The translations under genes were made by a program, and so were the position numbers. DNA of 64,000 nucleotides from Roseiconus lacunae. GTDB lineage: Bacteria > Planctomycetota > Planctomycetia > Pirellulales > Pirellulaceae. The notes beneath the pieces are model-generated. The model saw only the letters and a program-made list of their open reading frames with translations. It was not told where the DNA came from and made no database searches. Shown here piece after piece: positions 44,176 through 52,900 of this stretch (positions are counted from its first letter, which is position 1; every line of letters begins with the position of its first letter). The stretch covers positions 434,001 to 498,000 of the forward strand of contig NZ_VSZO01000010.1 in NCBI RefSeq assembly GCF_008312935.1, given 5' to 3'.

Positions 44176-46185
44176 ATGGCAGGAATCCATATGTCGCGCC
44201 CACGAGTCACGACTGCATGTTTCGCCGCGATATCGTTTTGCTGGTTGATCGGCAGCCCGCTGCCGGGAGTTTTATCGACGACCACGATCGTCAGTGCCGC
44301 CGACAATCAGCAGGACCACACCGCCGCCGCGACGATCACACCGACACTGTCTCGCATCGATCTGGACGATTTTCGCGGCCGACGCTGGAAACTGGACGAT
44401 TTCGATTCCGACCAGTTCTTGGTCGTCGCCTTCCTAGGGACCGAATGCCCGCTGGCGAAGCTCTATGCCGCTCGACTGCAGACGATGCAGGATCAACTTG
44501 CCACCAAAGGCGTTCGTGTGATCGGTGTCATGAGCAACCGACACGATTCACTGCTGGATATCACGGCATTCGCAAACCGCCAAGAGATTAAGTTCCCGCT
44601 GCTCAAAGATGCCGGTGCAAGACTTGCCGACGAACTGGATGCCCGGCGCACTCCCGAAATCTATGTCTTCGACCGAGACCGCAAATTGCGTTATCGAGGA
44701 CGCGTCGACGACCAGTACGGAATTGGATACGTCCGTGATCAGCCGCGACGCAAAGATTTGCAGGCCGCACTCGAAGAATTGATTGCCGGTCAAACGGTTT
44801 CGATTGAGAGAACCGATGCGGTCGGTTGCATTATCGGCCGCAAGAAAACGGTGTCCGACTCCAGTGAAGTGACCTACGGCGGCCAAATCGCCAAGCTACT
44901 GCATCGCCACTGCGTCGAGTGCCACCGCGAAGGCGAGATCGCCCCCTTCGCCCTTACCGACTATGAAGAGGTCGCCGGTTGGGCCGACATGATTGCCGAA
45001 GTCGTCCGCGATCAACGTATGCCTCCGTGGCACGCCGACCCAAAACACGGCAGCTTTGAAAACGAACGCCGACTCACCGATGACGAGAAACAATTGCTTT
45101 ACGACTGGGCCGAAGCCGGTGCACCGGCCGGTGACTTAACTGACTTGCCGACTCTGCCGGAAAAGGTCACCGGATGGCAACTGCCGCGTGAACCGGACCT
45201 TGTCTTCCATGTCAGCCCGGAACCATTCACCGTTCAAGCCGAGGGTGCGGTGAAGTACCAGTACTTTCGCATCGCCCCCAACCTGGAAAAGGATGTTTGG
45301 ATCCATGCCGCCGAACTAAAACCAGGAAACCGAAGCGTCGTCCACCACATCTTGGCGTTTGCCGTCCCAAGAGGGTCAAGAGAACTTAATGGGGCGCGCG
45401 GCTTCTTGGTCGGCTACGTTCCCGGCATGCGTGTCGCCCCTTGGCCCGATGGACATGCCAAGCGAATCCCCGCCGGCAGCGAGTTAGTCTTTCAGGTTCA
45501 CTACACTCCGATCGGCGTCGAAGTGCAAGACCATAGCCAACTCGGGATCTGTTTGCTTGACGAAAGCGAAGTGACTCGCGAGATCGTGACTACTAGCGCG
45601 GTCGAAACCAATCTTCGAATTCCACCTCACGAGCCAGACTATCGAGCAGACGCGGCAGGGCCACGCTTTCCCGACGATGCGAAGTTACTGGCGATGAGTC
45701 CGCACATGCACGTCCGTGGAAAGTCGTTCCGCTACGCACTCGAAAGCAACCAAGAAGTGTTGCTTTCCGTTCCCGAATATGACTTCAACTGGCAAACCAC
45801 CTACGTGCTCGACCCGCCACTGGAACTCAAAGCGAACGATCGCATCATCTGTAACGCGGTGTTTGACAACAGCAAGAAAAACCTGAACAACCCCGCCCCC
45901 GAAGCGACCGTCCGCTGGGGTGACCAAACCGAAGACGAAATGATGATCGGTTATTATCACCTTTCCGTGCCCCGCGGCGACACCCCCGCAGGAAAAACCG
46001 GTGCAGAACGTCGTCGACAAATGGTCGAAAGGGCCATTCGCTTGGCAACGTTCGATCGCATTGACCAAGACGGCGACGGGTCGATCACCAAAGCGGAAAC
46101 ACCACGGCGTCTGCATAAGATCTTTGCCGAGCTAGACACCAATCGCGATGACATTTTGACCCGCCGCGAGGTGGAAGCGAAATAA
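44176..46185 (+). CDS. Redoxin, cytochrome c-like, copper monooxygenase-like and EF-hand fusion protein
   Basis: The 669-residue exported protein has a signal peptide (about 1-42). A redoxin/AhpC-TSA domain (about 52-205) follows with a single cysteine in GTECPLAKLY. A cytochrome c-like heme motif HRHCVECH (about 240) is next. A region resembling Cu type II ascorbate-dependent monooxygenases (about 345-600) carries HH in SVVHHILAFAV, HxT in VFQVHYTP and HxH in SPHMHVRGK. Two C-terminal EF-hand loops follow (DQDGDGSITKAE and DTNRDDILTRRE). Such fusions recur in planctomycetes and suggest an extracytoplasmic oxidase, but the function is not established. An alternative start is the ATG at 44191. 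Confidence 0.88.
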   Translation: MAGIHMSRPRVTTACFAAISFCWLIGSPLPGVLSTTTIVSAADNQQDHTAAATITPTLSRIDLDDFRGRRWKLDDFDSDQFLVVAFLGTECPLAKLYAARLQTMQDQLATKGVRVIGVMSNRHDSLLDITAFANRQEIKFPLLKDAGARLADELDARRTPEIYVFDRDRKLRYRGRVDDQYGIGYVRDQPRRKDLQAALEELIAGQTVSIERTDAVGCIIGRKKTVSDSSEVTYGGQIAKLLHRHCVECHREGEIAPFALTDYEEVAGWADMIAEVVRDQRMPPWHADPKHGSFENERRLTDDEKQLLYDWAEAGAPAGDLTDLPTLPEKVTGWQLPREPDLVFHVSPEPFTVQAEGAVKYQYFRIAPNLEKDVWIHAAELKPGNRSVVHHILAFAVPRGSRELNGARGFLVGYVPGMRVAPWPDGHAKRIPAGSELVFQVHYTPIGVEVQDHSQLGICLLDESEVTREIVTTSAVETNLRIPPHEPDYRADAAGPRFPDDAKLLAMSPHMHVRGKSFRYALESNQEVLLSVPEYDFNWQTTYVLDPPLELKANDRIICNAVFDNSKKNLNNPAPEATVRWGDQTEDEMMIGYYHLSVPRGDTPAGKTGAERRRQMVERAIRLATFDRIDQDGDGSITKAETPRRLHKIFAELDTNRDDILTRREVEAK

Positions 46186-46217
46186 CTCGTTTCCGCCAGC
46201 CGCATTGATCTGGTGAG

Positions 46218-46655
46218 TTATCGTTCTCCGCCGATGATCGCGCTGGCTTGAAAGGCAATCAGGATCGATTGATCCTGGGTGACAACCCAGTAAGAACCGC
46301 CATGAAACGGCACCGCTTCTAATGACACATCAAAAACAAGAATCTCACACTCGTGAAGATTCTTTGGTGTATCCACGCTATAGTCGGCAATGACTTCGCA
46401 GTACAAATCGAAATCCGAATGACCGATCGCAATGATGTCATCGGCGAACGCACGGAGCTCGGCGAATGAGACAAGAGCAGGATCGGATCTGATTTTTCGA
46501 AACAGGCAAAACTCAATCGCGTCTTGCCTCGATTCAATTTCATGCGACCGGTGCCTGATTTCATCAAGCTCGGTCTTCAGGTTCTGGCGATCGAATCGCC
46601 AGCCAACGGAAATAAGCAGCAGCGCAATGACAAGAAGTCCACAGAGATACCTCAT
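46218..46655 (-). CDS. Small hypothetical protein with N-terminal membrane segment
   Basis: The 145-residue protein begins with a clear signal peptide or anchor (MRYLCGLLVIALLLISVGWR). A charged helical stretch (LKTELDEIRHRSHEIESRQD) and a mixed C-terminal domain containing FDLYCEVIADYSV and GGSYWVVTQDQSILIAFQ follow. No family is recognised. There is no obvious ribosome binding site, but the composition is protein-like throughout. It is convergent with the redoxin fusion gene, with 32 bp between the stops. Confidence 0.6.
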   Translation of the reverse strand: MRYLCGLLVIALLLISVGWRFDRQNLKTELDEIRHRSHEIESRQDAIEFCLFRKIRSDPALVSFAELRAFADDIIAIGHSDFDLYCEVIADYSVDTPKNLHECEILVFDVSLEAVPFHGGSYWVVTQDQSILIAFQASAIIGGER

Positions 46656-46822
46656 CTGAGTCGCAACATTTAGTGCCCCCGACTTCGCCGAGATTGAATG
46701 ACATCAACCGTCAGTGCTTTGTTCGAATTCGATTCTAAGGTTAGACGCAGGGTGTTGGCAACGCTATCCCGAAACAACGTTCACCATCGGTCCACCGCGT
46801 CAAAACGGATGTCAGGATTGCA

Positions 46823-48130
46823 TCATCGAGGCAGCTCGTCCCAGTCGATCGCCGGTTTGTGAGAGCTTGATGACTGCCGCTGGAAGGTTTGGTCAAGCTC
46901 GACGGTCTCGGAAAAAAAACCACAGTTCTTCAGGAAGAAGTGCTGCTCGTGACTGCCGCCGGCATAGTCAAGACGATGGCGGCCCCGGGCGGTGTTATCG
47001 CCGGTGAACTTGGCTTGCCTGATTTCATGCCATTGGCTGGTCACGTCGCATACCCATTGATTCGCGTAATGGGCGGAACGCTGTAGATGTCCGGTTGCCG
47101 GTGAGAAGTTTTCCAAAAACGAGTGGAACCCGGTGAGATGCTTATCGGTCTTGGGACGTTGAAAGCTGGCAACCAACAACCACTCGCCTTTCTCCTTATC
47201 ACCAAACCAAGAGGTGTATTGCGTCTGTCCCTTGCCGTTCGGTTTAACCTCAGTGAGGAACCGATAGGTTCGTCCCGCTTTCCACGGATACCGAAAAAAA
47301 CTCTGGCCGCCGGAACCTTCGTTCCCAAAGTCTTTGGCAACCACATTTTTGCCTTTCGCGAGTGTCAACACGCGGTCTTCCTCGGGAATCTCGTTGGGAT
47401 TATCTGTTCGGAAGGGACTCCAGATCGAAAACAGGACGCGTCGTTCGGTCTCGCTATTGACTTGCATGCCGAAATAGCCTTCGCCGAATCCGTTCGCCAT
47501 AAAGTAAGTCCCGATCGTATCTTGTCCCGATGGCACAGTGATTTCACTGTAGGCATACGTGAGGTCTACTTCACGAGGAATTCGATACGCTAGGTGAACC
47601 GACGGCCCTCGTCGTCCCCAGTAAAACATGTTGCCGTCGTTGGTTTTGACGTAATCAAGTTGCACCTCCTGATCGGCCGAGTTGACGAGTAGGTGTTCGA
47701 CTTTGACGCCGTTTGAGCCACTCCCGAGACTCAGGTCAACTTGAACATAACCGGCTTTCACTTCGATCGATGGAGTTTGCCCCGATTCCCTATCGGCCGC
47801 AGAAAGCTCGACCGTGTGCGTCGCCTGGTCGAGACGGAGATTGATCGTCCCAGTTTCGCCTACCGCACGGCCTTGGACCGCGAGCTTGATGGTGGCGGCT
47901 TGGTCGACATGAAAAAAGACAGAGAACGTTTCGGATTCATCACGAAGCGATAAGTTCCCATCACGCCCGATTGACCGTCCGCCCGGTTCGGGTGCGGATC
48001 GAAACGCATTGCCCGCAAGAGGGACGCTCCAACTTTGGGCAGCCCCACCGGTAGTACACCACATGGCGGTGGCGACAAAGGCAATCATCACTGGACGGGG
48101 CAATTGAACATACATGCTGCGTATCATCAT
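46823..48130 (-). CDS. Secreted DUF3472 protein with N-terminal DUF5077-like domain
   Basis: About 435 residues. A signal peptide (MIAFVATAMWCTTGGAAQ) precedes a beta-rich domain of about 120 residues of the DUF5077 kind. A DUF3472 domain follows with AYSEITVPSGQDTIGTYFMA, NGFGEGYFGMQVNSETERRV, FSIWSPFRTDNP and FGNEGSGGQSFFRYPWKAG. The family is found in bacteria that degrade polysaccharides and may bind carbohydrate. No catalytic residues are established. In-frame ATGs at 48130 and 48127 lead an unusually long N-terminal stretch before the hydrophobic core; the ATG of MYVQLPRP is another possible start. Confidence 0.85.
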   Translation of the reverse strand: MMIRSMYVQLPRPVMIAFVATAMWCTTGGAAQSWSVPLAGNAFRSAPEPGGRSIGRDGNLSLRDESETFSVFFHVDQAATIKLAVQGRAVGETGTINLRLDQATHTVELSAADRESGQTPSIEVKAGYVQVDLSLGSGSNGVKVEHLLVNSADQEVQLDYVKTNDGNMFYWGRRGPSVHLAYRIPREVDLTYAYSEITVPSGQDTIGTYFMANGFGEGYFGMQVNSETERRVLFSIWSPFRTDNPNEIPEEDRVLTLAKGKNVVAKDFGNEGSGGQSFFRYPWKAGRTYRFLTEVKPNGKGQTQYTSWFGDKEKGEWLLVASFQRPKTDKHLTGFHSFLENFSPATGHLQRSAHYANQWVCDVTSQWHEIRQAKFTGDNTARGRHRLDYAGGSHEQHFFLKNCGFFSETVELDQTFQRQSSSSHKPAIDWDELPR

Positions 48131-48240
48131 TGATGTGGCGACCGAGGTTACAAATCGGGGGTGTCGGGCGGACGGGGGGCCTCTTACGTTCCTAACGCAG
48201 CAATTCGATGCGGCGCCGTGCCGTTAAAGGCTGCCTTCCT

Positions 48241-48282
48241 TCGCTAGCCATTAAACGTGGTCCCAGGGCTAATGGCTAGCGA
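48241..48282. repeat. Hairpin with perfect 13-bp stem
   Basis: TCGCTAGCCATTA (48241-48253) pairs exactly with TAATGGCTAGCGA (48270-48282) across a 16-base loop. No U-tract follows, so it is not a standard terminator. It lies upstream of the DUF3472 gene. Confidence 0.85.
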
Positions 48283-48425
48283 CACATTGACCGGGAATGA
48301 CCGTTTTTAAAGTTAACCCACCGAAAAGCGAAGTTGGACAACGCGACGTCACGAAAAGACGTGGTTCAGAGGAAGCTGTCACCGGTGGTCCGCCGCAAAC
48401 CTCAAGCACGGGAACAGTTTTCGAA

Positions 48426-48919
48426 CCGGAAGAATCAGTCGTGTTGTTTCGCTCTCAACTTGGAAAGTTGAGCGGCATTGTCACTCGATTCTCCGAATCG
48501 TGAGCGTGCCGGAGAACCACTCGTGCTATTTCGCTCTCAACTTGGAAAGTTGAGCGACATTGTCGCTCGATTCTCCGAATCGTAAGCGTGCCGGAGAACC
48601 ACTCGTGCTTTCGCTCTCAACTTGGAAAGTTGAGCGGCATTGTCGCTCGATTCTCCGAATCGTAAGCGTACCGGAGAACCACTCGTGCTATTTCGCTCTC
48701 AATTTGGAAAGTTGAGCGACATTGTCGCTCGATTCTCCGAATCGTAAGCGTACCGGAGAGCCACTCGTGTTGTTTCGCTCTCAACTTGGAAAGTTGAGCG
48801 ACATTGTCACTCGATTCTCCGAATCGTGAGCGTACCGGAGAACCACTCGTGTTATTTCGCTCTCAACTTGGAAAGTTGAGCGACATTGTCGCTCGATTCT
48901 CCGAATCGTAAGCGTGCCG
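48426..48919. repeat. Six tandem copies of an 82-bp double-hairpin unit
   Basis: The conserved point CGCTCTCAA starts at 48450, 48532, 48612, 48694, 48776 and 48858, giving periods of 82, 80, 82, 82 and 82 bp. Copies differ at only a few positions; the first copy's leading part is the most diverged. Each unit forms two hairpins: CTCAACTT-GGA-AAGTTGAG and CGATTC-TCC-GAATCG, the second with an outer CGCT/AGCG stem. The unit length is not a multiple of three, so the array is not a coding repeat. The copies have no unique spacers, so it is not a CRISPR array. Confidence 0.95.
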
Positions 48920-49552
48920 CTTCCTTCACCCACGGACGGTCCTGGAATATTGAATGGTTTGATTCCCGGTTGCCCCATTCAGAAGAGGGGACCGAGGCTA
49001 GCGTCGAATGGCGAAAGCGCAAGATGAAGTTTCGCGATCGCGCTGGCTAAACGGCTATCGACTGGCAACGATGATTTGGCCGACGAAGAGCCAGACAAGA
49101 GTAAAGAGAATGCCGAAAGCGGTGTGCAACAATTCGATAGACACGACGACCACGCGGTGTGGGAAGAAAACTGAGACTCACATGGGAAATGGCGGGACGT
49201 CCTTGTTGCGCTGGTGGCACGAGTTTCACGCGTGCCGTTTTCGATCGCCCTTCGTGGGCGACAGCCTTCATCGGGCTGACGTGCAATTCTTACCGCGGGA
49301 CTTCGCGCGGGCGAATCATTTTTGATTGATCGCACAAGATCGTTGCCGGACGTTGTCGTTCGGAACCGCCTGGGAAAGCTTTCCTGGACAACGAGACACT
49401 TCCATCTCGGAAGAGTTTAAGGCTTTTGTCGTCTCGGTCGCTTGACGTGATCTACCAGCCCAGCGAAGTGGGTTTCAGATCTATGCGGTGAAACATCCGA
49501 TAGCGACAATGACCGATTCTCATTTGCCCCGCCTCACGTCATTGGAAGCTGC

Positions 49553-52309
49553 ATGTCGGCTGATCTGATCAACGAATCGAATGCCGAGCCTGACTTCGCG
49601 CGCGACGTCGCCTCGATCTGTTTGATTGCGCTGACGGTTCTGCTAGCGATCTCACTGGTCACACGGAATCCAGCCGACCCGGTCGATACTCCGTTCTGGC
49701 CGATCAGCGAAGTTCATGTTCCTGACGTCTTGGTCTATCCGCCGGCGGAATCAATCTCCAACGCGTGCGGTTACTGGGGTGCCTTGGTCGCTTCGGCGAT
49801 GATGCACTACCTGGGGTTGGCATCGGCGTTCGTCGTCGCAGGACTCGGAGGCGTATCGGTCGCAATGTTGCGTCGTGGTCATGTCAAGGCGCCCGTGCTT
49901 CGATCGCTTGGTGCAACCGTCGTGATCGCAGCGATCGCGACCGGCGCATCGCTACTTCCGCTGGAAGGCGACGGGATGTCGATTTATGGCAACGGCGGCG
50001 TTTTGGGTGCGATGACGTCAAGTTGGCTGCTCGATCATTTCCGCTTCGTCGGTGCGTGGATCTTGACGCTAACGATGCTAGCCGTCGGGGTGCTGTTAAC
50101 AACAGACTACGCGATTTTGTACGCGACGCGAAAAATCTTTGCCGGTGGGGCGCGTGTTTCACGCTCGGGAATGAAGCGGGCTGCCGACGCGATGCCGCCG
50201 ATGTTGCGACCGAAACGAAAGCCGTTCGAAGAACAAACGTCACCGTTCAGTGAACCTGTCGACGCCGAATCAGAAGCCACCGTCGAAACAGCGGTCGTCG
50301 AAGAAACAAGCGCGGAGTCTGATTCCGAAATCGTCGACGCGGCTGAACAACAGAAGCCCGAACCGCGAATCAAATTGCGTTCCAATTCGAAACGAAACCC
50401 CAAGTCGACGTCCAGCGACGAAGTCGTCGAATCCGAGCCTGCCGGCGGGTACGAGGAGGAATATGAAGCGGGCGACGAAGAGTCCGAATACGATGAATCG
50501 GAGTACCGAGACGTCGAGGTTGATGGAGAAGTAAAGGAATTGCGGCAAGATCCCGAACATCCGGTGCCGGGACCAAAAATCCGTATGCCCAAACGCAACA
50601 AGGACGAAAGCGAACTCGACAAGGTGTCTCGGGCGATGATTGAGCAATCGCCCGCGGTGGCGGAAGAATACCAGTTGCCCCGCATCGATTTGCTCGAATC
50701 AAGCGACGACATTGATTACGAGGAACAACTCAACGAGGTGCGCCGCAAGGCGAAGATTCTCGAAGCAACCTTCGCAGATTTTGGATTCAATATCCGTGTC
50801 GTCGAAATCGAAACGGGCCCCGTCATTGCCCAATACGAAATCGAACTCGAAGCCGGATTACGTCTGAGCAAGATTACCGGATTGGCCGAAGACCTAGCGA
50901 TCGCTTTGCGCGTCCCGAGTGTTCGGATCGTCGCTCCCATCCCGGGCAAGAACACCGTTGGGATCGAAGTGCCGAACGAAAAACGCCAAGCGGTACGGTT
51001 GCGTGATGTGATGGAAGAGGCGGACACCAATGCGCTCAAGATGAACATCCCCGTGTTCCTGGGCAAAGATGTCTCGGGCAACCCGATGGTGGTCGACCTC
51101 GCCAAGATGCCCCACTTGTTGATCGCCGGCCGAACGGGAACGGGTAAAAGTGTTTGTTTGAACTCGATCATCACATCGATGTTGATGACCCGTGGACCGG
51201 ACGAAGTTCGGATGCTGATGATCGACCCCAAAATGGTCGAGCTAAGCGGGTACGGAAAGCTGCCGCACTTGATGCACCCCGTGATCACGGACATGCGAAA
51301 AGCGGAAGCGATTCTAGCGTGGGCGGTCGAAAAGATGGAGGAGCGTTATTCGTTGCTTGCCAACGTCGGCGTCCGCCACATCAACAGCTTTAACGATCTT
51401 GGCAGGGACGAGATTTTACGTCGACTGGAAGTCGCCCCCGAAGATGACGACGGCAGCGTGCCCGACAAACTGCCGTTCATCGTGATCGTCGCAGACGAAA
51501 TGGCTGACTTGATGATGACGGCAGGGAAAGACGTCGAACAGCATATCATCCGGTTGGCTCAAAAAAGTCGTGCCGTCGGAATCCACCTGATCCTTGCGAC
51601 GCAGAAACCGACGGTGGACGTCATCACCGGTCTGATCAAAAGCAACTTGCCAGCTCGCTTGAGTTTCCAAGTCGCCAGCAAGACCGACAGTCGCGTCGTG
51701 TTGGACGAAAACGGTGCGGACAAGTTGCTCGGCAATGGTGACATGCTGTTCTTGTGGCCGGGAACGAGCACCCTGATTCGTGGTCAAGGCACGTATCTTT
51801 CCGATGAAGAAATCGATTCGATCTGCGCCCATTGCAGTTTGCGAGAACAAAACTTTGTCGGGGAATTGATGAATTTGAAGGTCAACGAAGATGAGGATGG
51901 CGATGGACCATCGATCAGCTCCGATCGGCCGGACATCTATGACAGTGCCGTCGAAGTCATCATCCGCGAAGGTCGTGGTTCGTGCTCGTTACTGCAGCGA
52001 CATCTGGGGATCGGATATGGACGGGCCGCGAAGCTGATCGATTTTATGGCAGAAGATGGCATCGTCGGTGATTACAACGGCAGTAAAGCACGTGAAGTCT
52101 TGCTGTCGCTCGAACAGTGGCACGAGATGCAAGGATTGGAACCGCCCGACTCCGAAGGCTCGGATGAATCCAGCGACACCGGTCCGGCGACAAAGACGCA
52201 AGCGGTCGCTAGCCAGATCACCAGCCAGGGAACCGACGACGACGACGAGTACGAAGAATACGACGAGTACGAGGACGTCGAAGATGACGACGAATCAGAG
52301 TGGCAATAA
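49553..52309 (+). CDS. ftsK: FtsK/SpoIIIE DNA translocase
   Basis: The 918-residue protein couples chromosome segregation to division. An N-terminal membrane domain of about four helices (about 20-190) is followed by an acidic linker of about 180 residues rich in Glu, Asp and Ser. The motor (about 365-760) has Walker A GRTGTGKSVCLNS, Walker B FIVIVADEMADLMM and SQKPTVDVITGLIKSN-type LATQKPTVDVITGLIKSNLP. The C-terminal gamma domain, a winged helix (SCSLLQRHLGIGYGRAAKLI), binds KOPS-like DNA sites. A strongly acidic tail (DDDDEYEEYDEYEDVEDDDE) is unusual and extends past the gamma domain. The start is the ATG at 49553, with a weak GGAAG upstream. Confidence 0.96.
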   Translation: MSADLINESNAEPDFARDVASICLIALTVLLAISLVTRNPADPVDTPFWPISEVHVPDVLVYPPAESISNACGYWGALVASAMMHYLGLASAFVVAGLGGVSVAMLRRGHVKAPVLRSLGATVVIAAIATGASLLPLEGDGMSIYGNGGVLGAMTSSWLLDHFRFVGAWILTLTMLAVGVLLTTDYAILYATRKIFAGGARVSRSGMKRAADAMPPMLRPKRKPFEEQTSPFSEPVDAESEATVETAVVEETSAESDSEIVDAAEQQKPEPRIKLRSNSKRNPKSTSSDEVVESEPAGGYEEEYEAGDEESEYDESEYRDVEVDGEVKELRQDPEHPVPGPKIRMPKRNKDESELDKVSRAMIEQSPAVAEEYQLPRIDLLESSDDIDYEEQLNEVRRKAKILEATFADFGFNIRVVEIETGPVIAQYEIELEAGLRLSKITGLAEDLAIALRVPSVRIVAPIPGKNTVGIEVPNEKRQAVRLRDVMEEADTNALKMNIPVFLGKDVSGNPMVVDLAKMPHLLIAGRTGTGKSVCLNSIITSMLMTRGPDEVRMLMIDPKMVELSGYGKLPHLMHPVITDMRKAEAILAWAVEKMEERYSLLANVGVRHINSFNDLGRDEILRRLEVAPEDDDGSVPDKLPFIVIVADEMADLMMTAGKDVEQHIIRLAQKSRAVGIHLILATQKPTVDVITGLIKSNLPARLSFQVASKTDSRVVLDENGADKLLGNGDMLFLWPGTSTLIRGQGTYLSDEEIDSICAHCSLREQNFVGELMNLKVNEDEDGDGPSISSDRPDIYDSAVEVIIREGRGSCSLLQRHLGIGYGRAAKLIDFMAEDGIVGDYNGSKAREVLLSLEQWHEMQGLEPPDSEGSDESSDTGPATKTQAVASQITSQGTDDDDEYEEYDEYEDVEDDDESEWQ

Positions 52310-52335
52310 AGCCTCCGCCGCAAAAGACTGTCCTC

Positions 52336-52382
52336 TTCACCTCCCCTGTGGGGAGGTCGGACGCTTGAGCGGCCGGGTGGGG
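52336..52382 (+). repeat. Left 47-bp inverted repeat of the DUF559 cassette
   Basis: It starts TTCACCTCCCC and ends GGGTGGGG. It contains the perfect 7-bp stem hairpin CCTCCCC/GGGGAGG and provides the stop codon of the nuclease gene. Confidence 0.85.
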
Positions 52383-52798
52383 CCAAGGTAATTAGGGTCC
52401 TGCTTACCAAGCATTCCACCAAGGTCCCCGCTTCTTGATCGATGGCTGAAAGGAATGCCCAGGTGGGCTGAGATCGCGACCAACACGGAATCGATCCCGT
52501 TCAGCACGTCATCATTTGCAAAACGAATGACGTCCCATCCCTGGTCGGCAAGTTCTTGCTGACGTGCTAGATCTCGCTCTTGTTGTTGGTCATGGTATTC
52601 GCCATCTAGTTCTATAATCAGGTGTTCTGAAACACAGGCGAAATCAGCGAAGTAGCGTCCGATTGGATGTTGGCGTCGGAACTTCAGTTCGCATAGTTGC
52701 TTGCCTCTTAGGACACTCCAAAGAAGGCCCTCGGCGGATGTTTGGTTTTGACGCAGTTCCTTGGCTCGTTGCGTTTGTTTGGATGTTCTGCGTTTCAT
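52337..52798 (-). CDS. DUF559 (Vsr/endonuclease-like) protein
   Basis: The 153-residue protein follows the DUF559 pattern. It has an N-terminal RAKELRQNQTSAEGLLWSVL, then FRRQHPIGRYFADFACVSEH, and the acidic core LIIELDGEYHD, with Asp52, Glu63 and Asp65 as likely metal ligands of a Vsr-like nuclease fold, and WDVIRFANDDVL. The last 35 or so residues exceed the family and are partly encoded by the flanking inverted repeat. DUF559 proteins are predicted endonucleases of unproven activity. The start is the ATG at 52798, with AGGGA upstream. The gene is flanked by inverted repeats and lies between ftsK and an oxidoreductase gene. Confidence 0.9.
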   Translation of the reverse strand: MKRRTSKQTQRAKELRQNQTSAEGLLWSVLRGKQLCELKFRRQHPIGRYFADFACVSEHLIIELDGEYHDQQQERDLARQQELADQGWDVIRFANDDVLNGIDSVLVAISAHLGIPFSHRSRSGDLGGMLGKQDPNYLGPTRPLKRPTSPQGR

Positions 52799-52828
52799 TT
52801 TTCAGTCCCTCTTGTTCCATACTGACCT

Positions 52829-52875
52829 CCCCACCCGGCCGCTTAAGCGTCCGACCTCCCCTGTGGGAAGGTGAA
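52829..52875 (-). repeat. Right 47-bp inverted repeat of the DUF559 cassette
   Basis: It is the inverted copy of 52336-52382, with differences at five positions, three of them in the hairpin loop. It lies about 30 bp upstream of the nuclease ATG and may carry its promoter. Confidence 0.85.
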
Positions 52876-52900
52876 AAATCGAACAAGACGCACTGTTGCT

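Larger units (their letters stand above)
48131..49552. other. 1.4-kb gene-poor region upstream of ftsK
   Basis: No convincing gene is present. The region holds a 13-bp stem hairpin at 48241-48282, the six-copy 82-bp repeat array at 48426-48919 and about 630 bp of unassigned sequence before ftsK. Frames at 48979-49335 on the minus strand and 49008-49325 on the plus strand look non-coding. A possible 33-codon hydrophobic frame (49055-49153, minus) has no ribosome binding site. Confidence 0.6.
52336..52875. mobile_element. DUF559 nuclease cassette bounded by 47-bp inverted repeats
   Basis: The 540-bp segment begins with a left repeat (52336-52382) and ends with its inverted partner (52829-52875). 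They match at 42 of 47 positions by eye, and the three-base loop of an internal hairpin (CCTCCCC-TGT-GGGGAGG, 52340-52356) is inverted between them. A single DUF559 gene fills the interior, and its last 15 or so codons run into the left repeat. No target-site duplication is clear. Mobility is inferred from the architecture. Confidence 0.65.

Noticed and set aside
48426..48919. CRISPR array
   Set aside because: The 82-bp units are nearly identical along their whole length, with no unique spacers, and no cas genes are in the window.
49055..49153. 33-codon hydrophobic frame on the minus strand, possible small membrane protein
   Set aside because: It would need a GTG start without a ribosome binding site and has a stop just upstream. 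It is too short to judge.
48979..49335. 118-codon frame on the minus strand upstream of ftsK
   Set aside because: It has a Ser/Arg-rich composition typical of non-coding frames, with no domain and no ribosome binding site.
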